Positions 28,031-39,578 are shown, counted from the first letter of the stretch. The stretch is DNA of 64,000 bases from Leeia oryzae DSM 17879 (GCF_000376945.1 NZ_AQXU01000024.1:124001-188000), one strand, 5' to 3'. Notes: generated by a model from the letters alone, not told the origin. Numbers and translations: made by a program.

Positions 28031-28765
28031 ATGTCAGTATCTATGCGCGATATGCTGGAAGCCGGTGTTCACTTCGGTCACCAAACCCGCTTCTGGAACC
28101 CAAAGATGGCCCCGTTCATTTTCGGTCATCGTAACAAAATCCATATTATCAACCTTGAGAAAACCGTTCCGTTGTTCAACGACGCGCTCAAGTTTGTTCG
28201 CACCCTGTCTGCCAATGGCGGCAAAGTCCTGTTCGTTGGTACCAAGCGCCAGGCTCGCGAAATCGTTGCTGAAGAAGCAACTCGCGCAGGTGCTCCATTT
28301 GTTGACCAGCGCTGGTTGGGTGGCATGCTGACCAACTTCAAAACCGTTAAGCAATCCATCAAACGCCTGCAAGAAATGCAAGTGATTGTTGAAAACGGTT
28401 CTGACAAGTACAACAAGAAAGAACTGCTGGATCTGCAACGCGAATACGAAAAACTGGAAAAAAGCCTGGGTGGTATCAAAGACATGGGCGGCTTGCCAGA
28501 TGCGATTTTCGTGATCGACGTTGGCTACCAGAAAGGTGCTATCGTTGAAGCCAAAAAACTGGGTATCCCGGTAATTGGTGTTGTTGACTCTAACAACTCT
28601 CCAGACGGTGTTGATTACATTGTTCCAGGTAACGATGACTCAAGCCGTGCAATCCGTCTGTACGCTCGTGGCGTTGCTGATGCGATTCTGGAAGGCCGTA
28701 ACCAAGTGATCAAAGAACTGGTTGCCGGTCAGCAAGATGACGTAGTAGAAGTGGCTGCTGAATAA
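28031..28765 (+). CDS. rpsB: 30S ribosomal protein S2
   Basis: 244 residues from ATG 28031 with GGAG six bases upstream. Typical S2: [60 protein letters not shown] and [18 protein letters not shown]. It starts the rpsB-tsf-pyrH-frr cluster. Codon use (few rare codons) fits high expression. Confidence 0.98.
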   Translation: MSVSMRDMLEAGVHFGHQTRFWNPKMAPFIFGHRNKIHIINLEKTVPLFNDALKFVRTLSANGGKVLFVGTKRQAREIVAEEATRAGAPFVDQRWLGGMLTNFKTVKQSIKRLQEMQVIVENGSDKYNKKELLDLQREYEKLEKSLGGIKDMGGLPDAIFVIDVGYQKGAIVEAKKLGIPVIGVVDSNNSPDGVDYIVPGNDDSSRAIRLYARGVADAILEGRNQVIKELVAGQQDDVVEVAAE

Positions 28766-28787
28766 TTATTTGACGCCAGTTCAAACA

Positions 28788-28812
28788 CAAAGGGGCGAAA
28801 GCCCCTTTGTTG
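28788..28812 (+). terminator. Attenuator/terminator between rpsB and tsf
   Basis: Perfect nine-base stem CAAAGGGGC/GCCCCTTTG closed by a GAAA tetraloop (28788-28809), followed by only a short T stretch. A weak terminator here would lower tsf relative to rpsB transcription, as known in E. coli. Confidence 0.65.
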
Positions 28813-28912
28813 TATGTAGCGTCAAAAATTCACAGAATTGCAAACCATGACCCGCATCATGAGGGGTCTGTGGTCTGACAAACAGATTGTAAATTGATCA
28901 GGAAGATGAAAA

Positions 28913-29791
28913 ATGGCTGAAATTACCGCAAAAATGGTTGCCGAACTGCGCGAACTGACCGGTCTTGGCATGATGGAATGTAAAAAAGCCTTGGTTGAAA
29001 CCGAAGGCGACGTAAAAAAAGCAGAAGAAGTGCTGCGTATCAAGTCTGGCGCGAAAGCCGGCAAAATGGCAGGCCGTGTGGCTGCTGAAGGTATCATCGT
29101 TCACCACGTGACTGCCGATGGCAAACTGGGTGCGCTGGTTGAAGTGAACTGTGAAACCGACTTTGTTGCAAAAGACGAAACTTTTGTTGCAATGGCAAAA
29201 GCTGCTGCCAAGGCCGTTGCTGATGCAAATCCAGCTGATGTAGAAGCCCTGAGCGCGGTGAAAACCGAGTCTGGCGATTCTATCGAAGACGTGCGCAAAG
29301 CAGCTATCGCCAAACTGGGCGAGAACATGACCATCCGCCGTTTTGTGCGTTACGCAACAGAAGGCAAAATCGCCACTTACCTGCACGGCAGCAAAATCGG
29401 TGTGATCGTTGATCTGTCCGGTGGTGACGAGCAGCTTGGTAAAGACATTGCCATGCACATTGCTGCCAGCAAGCCAGTGTGTGTTTCCAAAGAGCAGGTT
29501 TCAGCAGAGCTGTTGGACAACGAGCGTAAAATCTACACTGCGCAAGCCGCTGAATCTGGCAAGCCAGCTGACATCGTTGCAAAAATGGTTGAAGGCCGTA
29601 TCAACAAATACCTGGCCGAAATCACACTGGTTGGCCAGCCATTTGTTAAGAATCCGGATGTTACCGTTGAGAAACTTCTGGCGCAGAACAGTGCCAAAGT
29701 TAACGCATTCACCATGTTTGTTGTAGGTGAAGGTATTGAAAAAGCAGTGGTTGACTACGCTGCCGAAGTTGCTGCTGCTGCCAAGGTTTAA
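28913..29791 (+). CDS. tsf: Elongation factor Ts
   Basis: 292 residues. Nucleotide exchange factor for EF-Tu. The UBA-like N-terminus ([20 protein letters not shown]) and the core motif [16 protein letters not shown] (the EF-Tu-contacting TDFV) are intact. AGGAAG precedes the ATG. It lies between rpsB and pyrH as in most proteobacteria. Confidence 0.98.
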   Translation: MAEITAKMVAELRELTGLGMMECKKALVETEGDVKKAEEVLRIKSGAKAGKMAGRVAAEGIIVHHVTADGKLGALVEVNCETDFVAKDETFVAMAKAAAKAVADANPADVEALSAVKTESGDSIEDVRKAAIAKLGENMTIRRFVRYATEGKIATYLHGSKIGVIVDLSGGDEQLGKDIAMHIAASKPVCVSKEQVSAELLDNERKIYTAQAAESGKPADIVAKMVEGRINKYLAEITLVGQPFVKNPDVTVEKLLAQNSAKVNAFTMFVVGEGIEKAVVDYAAEVAAAAKV

Positions 29792-29936
29792 TTGACCTGA
29801 AGGTCGCTCAAGGCCTTGTTTAATAGCTTTGCAGTTGTCTGTGCTGACACAAACGGCGCAGGCAACTGTCGGGCTGTCAGTCTGAAAAAGATATGCTAAA
29901 TTCAAATACACCCGACAAACTTACGCGAGGTCAACT

Positions 29937-30656
29937 ATGAGCCAAACCCCTGCTTATCAACGAATCCTGCTGAAATTGTCTGGTGAAGCCCTGATGGGTA
30001 GCGATAGCTATGGCATTAATCGTGCCACTATCGAGCAAATGGTGCTGGAAGTCAAAGAAGTCGTTGAGATGGGTGTTCAGGTGGCTATCGTGATCGGTGG
30101 CGGCAACATCTTCCGTGGTGTGGCGCCTGCTGCAGCCGGTATGGATCGCGCGACAGCGGATTACATGGGTATGCTGGCAACCGTCATGAATGCACTGGCG
30201 TTGCAAGATGCCTTGAAACACATTGGCGTTGTCAGTCGCGTGCAATCTGCACTGACCATGCAGCAGGTTGCAGAGCCTTATATCCGTGGCAAGGCCATGC
30301 GTTATCTGGAAGAAGGCAAGGTAGTCATTTTTGCTGCCGGTACCGGTAACCCGTTTTTTACGACTGATACCGCAGCGGCGCTGCGCGGCATGGAAATCGG
30401 TGCAAACATCGTGTTGAAAGCCACCAAGGTGGATGGTGTTTACACAGATGATCCAAAAACCAATCCGGACGCGACCCGCTATGAGCACTTGACGTTCGAT
30501 GAGGCCATTGCCAAGAATCTGAAAGTGATGGATGCGACTGCACTAACGTTGTGTCGCGACCAGAAAATGCCACTCTCCGTATTTAGTATTTTCAAGCAAG
30601 GCGCGCTGAAACGTGTTGTCAGTGGCGCTAATGAAGGTACTTTGGTTCACGTATAA
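29937..30656 (+). CDS. pyrH: UMP kinase PyrH
   Basis: 239 residues. Amino-acid-kinase fold enzyme making UDP from UMP. ATP- and UMP-site motifs: [43 protein letters not shown] and [14 protein letters not shown]. It lies between tsf and frr with a 25-base gap to frr. Confidence 0.98.
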   Translation: MSQTPAYQRILLKLSGEALMGSDSYGINRATIEQMVLEVKEVVEMGVQVAIVIGGGNIFRGVAPAAAGMDRATADYMGMLATVMNALALQDALKHIGVVSRVQSALTMQQVAEPYIRGKAMRYLEEGKVVIFAAGTGNPFFTTDTAAALRGMEIGANIVLKATKVDGVYTDDPKTNPDATRYEHLTFDEAIAKNLKVMDATALTLCRDQKMPLSVFSIFKQGALKRVVSGANEGTLVHV

Positions 30657-30681
30657 ATCAAATCGGTGCAAGGAGTTTCCG

Positions 30682-31239
30682 ATGATTGCTGACGTAAAAA
30701 AGAACGCAGAACAGAAAATGCAGAAGTCACTGGAGTCGCTAAAGGCAGACTTCGGTAAGGTCCGGACCGGTCGTGCACACACAGGCCTGCTGGACCATGT
30801 GATGGTTGACTATTATGGTACGCCTACTGCCGTGCCTCAGGTAGCAAGCGTGACCCTGGTTGATGCTCGCACGCTGGGCGTTTCTCCTTGGGAGAAAAAG
30901 CTGATGGGGCAAATCGAAAAAGCGATTCGCGATTCGGATCTGGGCCTTAACCCGGCTTCCAGTGGCGACCTGATTCGCGTGCCAATGCCTGCCTTGACTG
31001 AGGAACGCCGCAAGGACCTGACCAAGGTAGTGCGTAGCGAAGCCGAGAATGCGCGGGTTTCCATCCGTAACATTCGTCGTGACGCGAACGACCAGCTGAA
31101 GAAACTGATCAAGGACAAGGCAATTTCTGAGGACGACGAACGTCGTGCCCAGGATGATGTCCAGAAGCTGACTGATAAGCATATTGCCGAAGTCGACAAG
31201 ATGCTCCAAGCCAAAGAAGCGGAACTGATGGCTGTTTAA
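30682..31239 (+). CDS. frr: Ribosome recycling factor
   Basis: 185 residues from ATG 30682, with AAGGAG upstream; a longer frame to 30613 lies inside pyrH. Frees ribosomes after termination with EF-G. Motifs: [40 protein letters not shown] and [14 protein letters not shown] terminator follows, closing rpsB-tsf-pyrH-frr. Confidence 0.98.
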   Translation: MIADVKKNAEQKMQKSLESLKADFGKVRTGRAHTGLLDHVMVDYYGTPTAVPQVASVTLVDARTLGVSPWEKKLMGQIEKAIRDSDLGLNPASSGDLIRVPMPALTEERRKDLTKVVRSEAENARVSIRNIRRDANDQLKKLIKDKAISEDDERRAQDDVQKLTDKHIAEVDKMLQAKEAELMAV

Positions 31240-31264
31240 GCCTGTTGTTCAACTGCCTTTGACC

Positions 31265-31305
31265 ATCGCCGCTGCAAGTCATATTGCAGCGGCGATTTAT
31301 TTTAG
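31265..31305 (+). terminator. Terminator after frr
   Basis: 13-base perfect stem ATCGCCGCTGCAA (31265-31277) with TTGCAGCGGCGAT (31284-31296), a six-base loop, then TTATTTTAG. Confidence 0.82.
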
Positions 31306-31328
31306 TCGCCTAAGCGGGACACTCCCCC

Positions 31329-31334
31329 TATAAT
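31329..31334 (+). promoter_or_regulatory. Candidate -10 element for the uppS operon
   Basis: Perfect TATAAT between the frr terminator and uppS; no good -35 at 16-18 bases. It probably drives the uppS-cdsA-dxr-rseP-bamA run. Confidence 0.4.
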
Positions 31335-31434
31335 CGCAGATAAATCCATTGGCGAGATGATGTCCGCTAACGGATGTGTGGTGCCGATGTACAGGCCGCC
31401 AAGCGCTGCCTTCTAATTTTTGCAGGGATACTGC

Positions 31435-32187
31435 ATGTTTGTAAGCTCGACAGAACTCGTACCAGATGCCCAAAGCGTGCCGACGCATATTGCCATCATC
31501 ATGGATGGCAACGGGCGCTGGGCAAAAAAACGCTTTTTGCCACGCGTTGCCGGGCATGTTAAAGGGGTGGATGTTGTACGGGATATCGTCAAAGCCTGTA
31601 TTGAACAAGGTGTGAAATACCTGACCCTGTTTGCTTTCTCCAGCGAGAACTGGCGCAGGCCTCAGGAAGAGGTTTCTCTCCTGATGCAACTGTTTGTGAA
31701 AGCGCTTAACGGCGAGGTTTCAAGGCTGCACAAGCATGGCGTCAGTTTGAAAGTCATCGGTGATTTGTCACGATTTTCGAGCGAATTACAGGCGTTGATC
31801 CAGAATGCTGAGCAATTGACTGCCAATAACACACAATTGACGCTGACGATTGCAGCTAATTATGGCGGACGCTGGGATATCCTGAATGCGACCCAGCGTA
31901 TGCTCAAAGCCAGGCCGGAGCTGGTAGCCGGTTTTACGGAGTCGGATCTGGCCGAACACCTGTCCATGGCCTATGCGCCAGAGCCTGACCTGTTCATCCG
32001 GACTGGTGGCGAAGAGCGGATCAGTAACTTTCTACTATGGCAATTGGCGTATTCCGAGCTGTATTTCACGGCTGAACTCTGGCCGGACTTTGATGCGAAC
32101 TCTCTGCAGAAAGCCATTGATTCTTATCGCAGCCGGGAACGACGGTTTGGCCGAACCAGCGAACAGCTGCAATCCACAAAAGCATAA
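31435..32187 (+). CDS. uppS: Undecaprenyl diphosphate synthase
   Basis: 250 residues from ATG 31435 (AGGGA upstream). cis-Prenyltransferase that makes the C55 lipid carrier for cell-wall and LPS synthesis. Signatures: [15 protein letters not shown] (catalytic Asp), [11 protein letters not shown], and [20 protein letters not shown]. It is separated from cdsA by two bases. Confidence 0.97.
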   Translation: MFVSSTELVPDAQSVPTHIAIIMDGNGRWAKKRFLPRVAGHVKGVDVVRDIVKACIEQGVKYLTLFAFSSENWRRPQEEVSLLMQLFVKALNGEVSRLHKHGVSLKVIGDLSRFSSELQALIQNAEQLTANNTQLTLTIAANYGGRWDILNATQRMLKARPELVAGFTESDLAEHLSMAYAPEPDLFIRTGGEERISNFLLWQLAYSELYFTAELWPDFDANSLQKAIDSYRSRERRFGRTSEQLQSTKA

Positions 32188-32189
32188 AC

Positions 32190-33014
32190 ATGTTAAAAAC
32201 CCGCCTCCTTACCGCTCTGTTTTTAATCCCGCTGGTGTTTCTTGCCTTGTTCAAAGCCAGCCCCTACGCATGGCAAGGCATCATGGCTGGTGTCGTGTTG
32301 CTGGCTGCATGGGAGTGGTCACGGCTGGCCAAGTTCTCGCCACTGATCAAGGTGCTGTTCATCGGACTTACCGCGGTCGCCGGGGTTGGCGTCTATATCG
32401 GCTGGCACATGGCGGCTTTCAGGGCTATCTGGATCGTGTTTACGCTGGGTTTCTGGTTTGTGCTGGTGCCGCTATGGTTGTGGAAAAAAGCCAAAATAGA
32501 CCAGCCAGTGGTGATGTGGCTGGCCGGTTGGCTGGTGCTGCTACCCTTTTGGCTGGGTATGGAAATCTGGCGTAATCACGCACCTTCCATTCCCTCTGGT
32601 GCCCGTTTATTGCTGGCCATCATGATGCTGGTGTGGGTGGCTGATACGGCAGCATACTTTGCGGGCAAGGCATTTGGCAAACATAAGCTTGCCCCTGCCA
32701 TCAGCCCGGGGAAAACCTGGGAAGGCGCAGTCGGTGCGGCTGTGGGTGTACTGATATACGCCTACGCCATGAGTTTTACGCACTGGCTGCTGCCGCTAGG
32801 ATTATCGTTGCCAGCCTTGTTATTGCTGGGCGTGGTCATGACACCCCTGTCCATCATTGGTGATCTGTATGAGTCCTGGCTAAAGCGTTGTGCAGGCGTC
32901 AAGGACAGTAGCCAGTTGCTGCCTGGCCATGGCGGTATATTAGACCGGATTGACGCGCTGATGGCAGTCGTTTCGGTCAGTCTTGTCTTGTTTGAGTTGT
33001 CCCGGAGTATTTGA
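32190..33014 (+). CDS. cdsA: Phosphatidate cytidylyltransferase CdsA
   Basis: 274 residues and about seven hydrophobic segments. Makes CDP-diacylglycerol. Signature region: [18 protein letters not shown], then [20 protein letters not shown] and [15 protein letters not shown] at the C-terminus. Its last base is the first base of the dxr start codon. Confidence 0.97.
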   Translation: MLKTRLLTALFLIPLVFLALFKASPYAWQGIMAGVVLLAAWEWSRLAKFSPLIKVLFIGLTAVAGVGVYIGWHMAAFRAIWIVFTLGFWFVLVPLWLWKKAKIDQPVVMWLAGWLVLLPFWLGMEIWRNHAPSIPSGARLLLAIMMLVWVADTAAYFAGKAFGKHKLAPAISPGKTWEGAVGAAVGVLIYAYAMSFTHWLLPLGLSLPALLLLGVVMTPLSIIGDLYESWLKRCAGVKDSSQLLPGHGGILDRIDALMAVVSVSLVLFELSRSI

Positions 33015-34213
33015 TGCGCCAGATTACCGTTCTGGGAGCTACAGGTTCCATTGGCTTGTCCACGCTGGATGTGGTGAAACGACATCCAGAGCGATTCTCT
33101 GTGTTTGCGCTATCCGCAAACAGCCAGATCGAAAAACTGTTTGAATTGTGCCTGGTGCATAAGCCCACGTTTGCCGTGGTGGCCTCGGCACCCTATGCTT
33201 CCCGGCTGCAAGACATGCTGCGCGATGCACAGCTTCATACTGAAGTGCTCTACGGCCCGGCTGCACTGGATCAGGTGGCGTCAGACCCTGCCGTCGATAC
33301 CGTGATGGCTGCCATCGTCGGCGCTGCGGGTCTGTCATCCAGTCTGGCGGCAGCAAAGGCGGGCAAGCGTGTTTTGTTGGCCAACAAGGAAACGCTGGTG
33401 GCTGGCGGTGCACTCTTCATGGATGCGGTGGCGGCTTCCGGTGCCATTCTGCTACCCATTGATTCAGAACATAACGCTATATACCAATGCTTGCCGACGG
33501 TGTATCGGGAGAAGCACCCTGTCCATAATGGTCTGAATACCGCAGGCATTCAGCGGCTGCTCTTGACAGCATCCGGTGGCCCATTCCGCGATGCGCCGCT
33601 GGCCTCACTGAAAGATGTGACCCCCGAGCAGGCATGCGCACATCCCAACTGGTCCATGGGTCGCAAGATTTCTGTCGACTCAGCCACCATGATGAATAAA
33701 GGCCTGGAAGTGATTGAGGCGCACTGGCTATTTGCAGCGCCAGCCGCCCAGATTGATGTGGTGATTCATCCGCAGAGTATCATTCACTCCATGGTGGAGT
33801 ATGTGGATGGGTCTGTCCTGGCGCAGTTGGGTAGTCCGGATATGCGTACGCCGATTGCCTATGCGCTGGACTACCCGGAGCGGATTGCATCCGGTGCCAA
33901 CCGTCTGGACTTTACGACCATGAAATCCCTGACCTTTACGCCGCCTGATCTGGCTCGTTTTCCGTGTCTGAGACTGGCTTTTGAGGCCTTACGTCAGCAC
34001 GGTGCCGCCCCCGCCATTCTGAATGCCGCGAATGAAGTGGCAGTTGCTGCATTTCTAGAGCGAAAACTGCGATTTACAGCCATCGCAGAGTTGGTGGAAT
34101 CCGTATTGGCGCGCATGACAGCGACAGCGCCAGCATCGCTGGATGACGTGCTGGCAATTGATGCAGAGGCCCGACAAACGGCGGTGCAACTTATCCCTGC
34201 TTTGGCGACCTAA
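33014..34213 (+). CDS. dxr: 1-deoxy-D-xylulose 5-phosphate reductoisomerase
   Basis: 399 residues from ATG 33014 with CCCGGAG upstream. Second step of the MEP isoprenoid pathway. NADPH site [29 protein letters not shown]; metal-binding [33 protein letters not shown]. ispH and ispF of the same pathway are also in this window at separate loci. Confidence 0.98.
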   Translation: MRQITVLGATGSIGLSTLDVVKRHPERFSVFALSANSQIEKLFELCLVHKPTFAVVASAPYASRLQDMLRDAQLHTEVLYGPAALDQVASDPAVDTVMAAIVGAAGLSSSLAAAKAGKRVLLANKETLVAGGALFMDAVAASGAILLPIDSEHNAIYQCLPTVYREKHPVHNGLNTAGIQRLLLTASGGPFRDAPLASLKDVTPEQACAHPNWSMGRKISVDSATMMNKGLEVIEAHWLFAAPAAQIDVVIHPQSIIHSMVEYVDGSVLAQLGSPDMRTPIAYALDYPERIASGANRLDFTTMKSLTFTPPDLARFPCLRLAFEALRQHGAAPAILNAANEVAVAAFLERKLRFTAIAELVESVLARMTATAPASLDDVLAIDAEARQTAVQLIPALAT

Positions 34214-34244
34214 CAATGACGCTTACGACAAAGGGCTCACATTC

Positions 34245-35597
34245 ATGGTAACTGTGCTGGCTTTTCTGCTGACACTCACCGTGCTGATCGCCGTACACGA
34301 GTTTGGTCACTTTTGGGTAGCCAAGCGCAATGGCGTCAAAGTGCTACGATTTGCCATCGGCTTTGGCAAACCCTTCTGGACCCGACGTTTTGGTGCCGAC
34401 CAGACCGAATTTGCCATCTGCATGCTACCACTGGGCGGCTATGTGAAAATGCTGGATGAGCGCGAAGCACCGGTTGAAGCATCGGAAGTACACCGGGCGT
34501 TTAATCGCCAATCTGTCTGGGTGCGGATGAAAGTGGTCCTGGCGGGGCCATTTGCCAATTTCCTGCTGGCGATTGTGCTATACACGATCGTCATGATGGT
34601 GGGTGTCAGCGATGTGGCGGCCAGACTCGGCGATGTAGCGCAAGGTTCATTTGCCAGTAGGGCCGGTTTCAAGGCGGATGATCTGATTACCGCTGTCGAA
34701 GGTGCCCCCGTTCGAAGCTGGGAAGATTGGCGTTCCGAAGTGCTGGATAAAGTCGTTGATCGCAAGGATGTGTCCGTGATGGTCATGACCAGAGGCGATG
34801 TGGCTGTCGAGCGGATCTTGCCATTATCCGCCATGGCCGAGACTGCGCTTGATGACCATTTTTTTGACCGTCTGGGTTTTTCGCCCTTGCACTTTAATCG
34901 CACTCTGGCGGGTTTGGTCCGCGGAGATGTCGCTGATAAGGCAGGGCTGAAAACAGGGGATGAAATCCTCGCTCTGAATGATATTCCGGCAGAAAGTGGT
35001 GCTGACCTGATTCAGCAGATTCGCAATTCGCCCGGCAAACCGCTGAAAGTCACCTATCAACGCGATCAGACTGTACATTCTGTTGTTCTGGTGCCACGTA
35101 CCGTAGGCACTGGCTTACAAGCCGTGGGGCGCATTGGCGTCGCTCCTTCCGTGGACGAAGAAAGTATCCAGAGCCGGCAAATAACGGTCAGGCTCGGGTT
35201 GCCAGATGCCGTGGTGGCTTCTCTGGATAAAACATGGCGGTTATCCCGCCTCAGTATTGTCATGATGTGGAAAATGCTGATCGGGCAAGCATCACTGGAT
35301 AATCTGGGCGGGACGCTGACCATTGCCAAAGTGGCGGGTCAGGCGGCTTCATACGGGATTATTCCTTTTATTGAATTCCTGTGTTTTGTCAGTATTGGCT
35401 TGGGTGTGCTCAACCTGTTGCCCATCCCTGTGTTAGATGGTGGCCATTTCATGTATTATGTGGCAGAACTGTTTAAAGGAAGTCCGGTTTCTGTCAGAAC
35501 CCAGGAAATCGGTCAGTATATTGGTGGCGCTTTGTTGCTCTCATTAATGACATTCGCTCTGTATAACGATATTCAACGCCTATTTTTGAACGCATGA
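34245..35597 (+). CDS. rseP: RseP site-2 zinc metalloprotease
   Basis: 450 residues from ATG 34245 (AAGGG ten bases upstream); a longer frame to 34143 lies in dxr. Intramembrane protease that cleaves anti-sigma-E factors and remnant signal peptides. The HEFGH zinc site is at residues ~18-22, two PDZ-like domains follow (RLGDVAQGSFASRAGFKADD and ADKAGLKTGDEILALND), and the LDG motif is in LLPIPVLDGGHFMYY. The stop overlaps bamA (ATGA), the conserved stress-response/outer-membrane arrangement. Confidence 0.97.
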   Translation: MVTVLAFLLTLTVLIAVHEFGHFWVAKRNGVKVLRFAIGFGKPFWTRRFGADQTEFAICMLPLGGYVKMLDEREAPVEASEVHRAFNRQSVWVRMKVVLAGPFANFLLAIVLYTIVMMVGVSDVAARLGDVAQGSFASRAGFKADDLITAVEGAPVRSWEDWRSEVLDKVVDRKDVSVMVMTRGDVAVERILPLSAMAETALDDHFFDRLGFSPLHFNRTLAGLVRGDVADKAGLKTGDEILALNDIPAESGADLIQQIRNSPGKPLKVTYQRDQTVHSVVLVPRTVGTGLQAVGRIGVAPSVDEESIQSRQITVRLGLPDAVVASLDKTWRLSRLSIVMMWKMLIGQASLDNLGGTLTIAKVAGQAASYGIIPFIEFLCFVSIGLGVLNLLPIPVLDGGHFMYYVAELFKGSPVSVRTQEIGQYIGGALLLSLMTFALYNDIQRLFLNA

Positions 35598-37891
35598 TCA
35601 AACAGAAAACCATTGCTGTTGTATTAGCCACGCTCTTCTCCGCCTCCGTCTGGGCAGCCGAGCCTTTTGTGATCAAAGATATCCGCATCGAGGGTATTCA
35701 ACGTACCGAGCCTGGAACGGTATTCAGTTACCTGCCAGTGAAAGTCGGCGAGTCTTTCGATGATGACAAGGCCACGGCGACAGTCAAATCCTTATACAGC
35801 ACCGGCTTCTTTAAGGATGTCCGCCTGGAAATTGATAACGATGTACTGATTGTGCAGGTAGAAGAGCGCCCGGCCGTCGGTGACATCAAGATCAATGGCG
35901 CCAAGGAATTCAGCGCAGACCAGTTGAAAAAAGCCATGAAAGAAGCAGGTCTGGCGGAGTCTCGCATTTATGACAAGGCCTTGGTGGATCAGGCAGTTCA
36001 GGAGTTGAAGCGCCAATACTCCAATAAAGGCAAATACGGGGTCGAAATCAAGGCGACGGTCTCTCCAATGGAGAGAAACCGGGTAGCGATCAGCTTTGAC
36101 ATTTCTGAGGGTGTGGTTGCCCGCATCAAGGAAATCAGTATCGTTGGTGCCCATGACTTCAGTGAAAGCGACGTCATTGACCAGATGCAGTTGTCTACTG
36201 GCGGCTGGATGACGTGGCTATCCAAAAACGACCAGTACTCCAAGCAAAAACTGGAAGCGGACATCGAGTCCATCCGTTCCTTTTACCAGAACCAGGGTTA
36301 TCTGGAGTTCAACGTCAACTCCACCCAATTGAATATCTCTCCTAACAAAGAGGATATTTACATCACGCTGAACATCAGCGAAGGCAAGAAATACAACGTA
36401 TCGGATATCAAACTGGCGGGCGACATGCTGGTGCCGGAAGCAGAGCTGAAGTCACTGATCAAGCTGCAGCCAGGCGAAGTTTTTTCGCGTGAGAAACTGG
36501 TGGAAAGTACCAATGCCATTGCTGACCGCCTTGCGAACGACGGTTATGCATTTGCCAGCGTCAACGCCGTACCGGAACTGAACCGTGAGAAACAGACGGC
36601 TTCATTTACCTTCTTTGTCGATCCTGGTCGCCGCGTATATGTGCGCCGTATCAATGTGGTAGGCAACACCCGTACCAAGGACGAAGTCATTCGCCGTGAA
36701 ATGAGGCAAATGGAAGGCGCCTGGTACGATGGCCAGAAAATCAAACGTTCACGTGACCGCGTGGATTTGCTCGGGTACTTCTCTGAAGTGACGGTTGATA
36801 ATCCTGCTGTACCAGGCACCACCGATCAGGTGGATGTGAACATGAATGTAGTGGAGAAGCCAACCAATAACATTCAGATGAGTGTAGGCTATGGCCAGTC
36901 TGATGGGGTTCTGCTGGGTGCTTCCATTACCCAAAACAACATTTTCGGTACCGGAAAATATCTGTCTGCGTCGATTGATACCAGCAAGAGTACCCGTACC
37001 TTGGCCCTGTCGTTTACTGATCCTTACTTCACACCTGATGGTGTAAGTCTTGGTTATGACATTTATCACAAGACCAATAAGCCGGACAAACTGGATACCG
37101 GTAAATACTACACCTCCAGCAGTGGTTTGGGCGCTCGTCTGGGTGTGCCAATTTCTGAAGAGGATACTGTCAACTTCGGGTTGACCTATGACCAAACGTC
37201 GTTGACGAGTGATCAAAGTACCGGTTCGCCAGTTGCCAATGCCTTTATCACCAAGTTTGGTGACAAAATCAGAACCGTGTCGGCAACCGCCTCTTGGGCA
37301 CGGGATTTGCGTGACAGTGCAACAGCACCGACCACGGGTAGCTACCAGTATGTCTCTGGTGAGCTGGCTTCCGGGGATGTTAAATACTACAAACTGGGTT
37401 ACCAGTACCAGCATTTCTTCCCGCTGAGCAGAGATTATACCTTGATGCTCAATGGCGAGATTTCCATGGGTAATGGATTGGGTGGTAATGATTTACCGTT
37501 CTATCGCAACTATTATGCCGGCGGTATCGGTTCTGTCCGAGGTTATCAAGGTAGTTCTCTGGGGCCAAGAGATTCGACCGATGCTTCCATCGGTGGTAAC
37601 AAACGCCTGGTATTGAATGCAGAGATGTTCTTCCCGTTTCCGGGCATGAAACATGATAAAACTTTGCGTTTGAGCACATTCCTGGATGCAGGTAATGTAT
37701 TTGGACCTGGTGATGTGAGTGGGCTTGGCTCGGACAAATTCAGTTTGTCTAACTTGCGCTATTCTGCGGGTGTGGCATTATCATGGATATCACCTATCGG
37801 ACCACTGAAGTTCAGTATTGCCCAGCCGCTGCATGCCAAGCAGGGCGACAAGAAAGAACGCTTCCAGTTCCAGATTGGTACCACCTTCTGA
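35594..37891 (+). CDS. bamA: Outer-membrane assembly factor BamA
   Basis: 765 residues. The signal peptide ends near FSASVWA. Five POTRA domains span ~24-425 (first: FVIKDIRIEGIQRTEPGTVF), then the 16-strand barrel. The lock motif appears as VRGY (in GSVRGYQGSSLGPRD) where many species have VRGF, a common variant. The C-terminus ends FQFQIGTTF with the terminal Phe that serves as barrel signal. Inserts beta-barrel proteins into the outer membrane. Confidence 0.98.
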   Translation: MIKQKTIAVVLATLFSASVWAAEPFVIKDIRIEGIQRTEPGTVFSYLPVKVGESFDDDKATATVKSLYSTGFFKDVRLEIDNDVLIVQVEERPAVGDIKINGAKEFSADQLKKAMKEAGLAESRIYDKALVDQAVQELKRQYSNKGKYGVEIKATVSPMERNRVAISFDISEGVVARIKEISIVGAHDFSESDVIDQMQLSTGGWMTWLSKNDQYSKQKLEADIESIRSFYQNQGYLEFNVNSTQLNISPNKEDIYITLNISEGKKYNVSDIKLAGDMLVPEAELKSLIKLQPGEVFSREKLVESTNAIADRLANDGYAFASVNAVPELNREKQTASFTFFVDPGRRVYVRRINVVGNTRTKDEVIRREMRQMEGAWYDGQKIKRSRDRVDLLGYFSEVTVDNPAVPGTTDQVDVNMNVVEKPTNNIQMSVGYGQSDGVLLGASITQNNIFGTGKYLSASIDTSKSTRTLALSFTDPYFTPDGVSLGYDIYHKTNKPDKLDTGKYYTSSSGLGARLGVPISEEDTVNFGLTYDQTSLTSDQSTGSPVANAFITKFGDKIRTVSATASWARDLRDSATAPTTGSYQYVSGELASGDVKYYKLGYQYQHFFPLSRDYTLMLNGEISMGNGLGGNDLPFYRNYYAGGIGSVRGYQGSSLGPRDSTDASIGGNKRLVLNAEMFFPFPGMKHDKTLRLSTFLDAGNVFGPGDVSGLGSDKFSLSNLRYSAGVALSWISPIGPLKFSIAQPLHAKQGDKKERFQFQIGTTF

Positions 37892-37955
37892 CATGGTGGG
37901 AGCGGCGGCATCGCCGGGTGTAAAGATAGATAAGTTAAGTGGATTGGAGATTAAG

Positions 37956-38459
37956 TTGATCAAGATGTTGCGTTCGTTGGCGATTGCGGTTGCGGTCATT
38001 GCAACAGGTGCTTCTGCTGCAGAGTTGAAGATTGGTGTGGTAAATACTGACCGTTTGTTCCAGCAATCGGCCCCGGCACAAAAAATTAACAAACGTTTAC
38101 AAGACGAATTCTCCAAGAAAGATGCAAACTTGCAGCAGATGCGTCAGCAGCTGAAAGACTTGCAAAATGATCTGGAAAAAAATGATGCAACCCTGTCAGA
38201 TTCTGACAAAGCAAAGAAACAGGCTCAGATCCGTGATCTAAACACGCGCTATCAGCGTTCTGAGCGGGAGTTCCGTGAAGATCTGAATACTCGTCAGGGT
38301 GAGGAAATGGCCAAGTTGCAAGAATTGGCCATTAAAGCGGTGCGGCAATTGGCTGAAACCGAAAAATTTGATCTGATTTTGCAGGGTCAGGACTTGGCTT
38401 ATGTCAGTCCGCGTGTGGATGTCACTGACAAGATTCTGAAACTGATGGGTGACAAGTAA
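37956..38459 (+). CDS. skp: Periplasmic chaperone Skp/OmpH
   Basis: 167 residues. I choose TTG 37956 because GGAG is six bases upstream; the next ATG (37965) is 15 bases from it. A signal peptide (LAIAVAVIATGASA, then AELK) is followed by a coiled-coil-rich chaperone: KIGVVNTDRLFQQSAPAQK, DNDLEK-type helices and a C-terminal YVSPRVDVTDKILKLM. It delivers unfolded outer-membrane proteins to BamA, encoded 64 bases upstream. A terminator separates it from lpxD. Confidence 0.94.
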   Translation: MIKMLRSLAIAVAVIATGASAAELKIGVVNTDRLFQQSAPAQKINKRLQDEFSKKDANLQQMRQQLKDLQNDLEKNDATLSDSDKAKKQAQIRDLNTRYQRSEREFREDLNTRQGEEMAKLQELAIKAVRQLAETEKFDLILQGQDLAYVSPRVDVTDKILKLMGDK

Positions 38460-38519
38460 TCTGTGCCACTCGTTAGGCTGGCCGGTGAAGACCGGCGGAT
38501 GATGGTGTGATTCATGGAA

Positions 38520-38547
38520 AATAATGCCCTTCGGGGCATTATTTTTT
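38520..38547 (+). terminator. Terminator between skp and lpxD
   Basis: Ten-base perfect stem AATAATGCCC/GGGCATTATT with a TTCG loop and a TTTT run. The lpxD ribosome site GGGGAG begins right after it. Confidence 0.85.
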
Positions 38548-38557
38548 GGGGAGTAGT

Positions 38558-39577
38558 ATGCGGCTGTCTGAACTTGTAGAAAAACTGGGTGGCGAACTGA
38601 GAGGCCCGGATCTGGAGATTAGCCAGGTAGCACCACTGGATACCGCAGGGCAACAGCATCTGAGCTTTCTGGCCAACAGGAAATACGCCAGCCAGCTGAA
38701 AGAAACCAAGGCAGGCGCCGTCTTGTTACCGCTAGACTTGGCAGATGCGTTTAGCGGTAGTCGCATTCTGACGGCAAATCCGTATCTATATTTTGCCAGA
38801 GCCTCCCAACTGATCAATCCGTTACCCAAGGTAATGGCAGGCATCCATCCGTCTGCCTATGTGTCTCCATCTGCGGTTGTCGACGCATCGGCAGAAATCG
38901 GTCCGTTTGTCTATGTGGCGGATTTTGCGACAATTGGCCCAGGCGTTGTACTGGGGTCACATGTTCATGTCGGTGAGCGTGCCTCAGTGGGGGCGGATAC
39001 CCGTTTGATGCCGCACGTGACCTTGTCCTATGGTTGTTCGATTGGTGAACGGGGTATCGTCCATGCTGGTGTGGTGATTGGTGCAGATGGCTTTGGCATC
39101 GCGAATGATCAGGGCACTTGGGTCAAGATCCCGCAAATTGGACGGGTTGTGATTGGCAATGATGTGGAAATCGGTGCCAATACCACGATTGATCGTGGTG
39201 CGATGGCGGATACGGTGATTGAAGACGGGGTAAAGCTGGATAATCAGATCCAGATTGCGCATAACGTGATTGTTGGTGCACATACGGCCATGGCCGGTTG
39301 TGTTGGTGTGGCAGGTAGTGCGAAAATTGGCAAGCACTGTACGGTGGGCGGTGGTGCCATTATTTTGGGGCATCTTTCCATTGCGGACCATGTGAATGTG
39401 TCCGCCGGGACCCTGATTACTAAAACCATACGTCAGCCAGGTACGTATACGGGGGTGTTCCCGTTTGATGAACACGATGCATGGTTAAAGCATGCTGCAC
39501 AGCTCAAGCAATTTGGCCGCACGGCCGCCAGGCTCGCAGCATTGGAATTACAGATGAACGAACAGGACAAGTCTTAA
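38558..39577 (+). CDS. lpxD: UDP-3-O-acylglucosamine N-acyltransferase LpxD
   Basis: 339 residues from ATG 38558 with GGGGAG six bases upstream. Third step of lipid A synthesis. An N-terminal uridine-binding domain ([13 protein letters not shown]) is followed by left-handed beta-helix hexapeptide repeats (~100-290). The catalytic His is probably in [15 protein letters not shown]. First of lpxD-fabZ-lpxA-lpxB-rnhB. Confidence 0.97.
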   Translation: MRLSELVEKLGGELRGPDLEISQVAPLDTAGQQHLSFLANRKYASQLKETKAGAVLLPLDLADAFSGSRILTANPYLYFARASQLINPLPKVMAGIHPSAYVSPSAVVDASAEIGPFVYVADFATIGPGVVLGSHVHVGERASVGADTRLMPHVTLSYGCSIGERGIVHAGVVIGADGFGIANDQGTWVKIPQIGRVVIGNDVEIGANTTIDRGAMADTVIEDGVKLDNQIQIAHNVIVGAHTAMAGCVGVAGSAKIGKHCTVGGGAIILGHLSIADHVNVSAGTLITKTIRQPGTYTGVFPFDEHDAWLKHAAQLKQFGRTAARLAALELQMNEQDKS

Positions 39578-39578
39578 T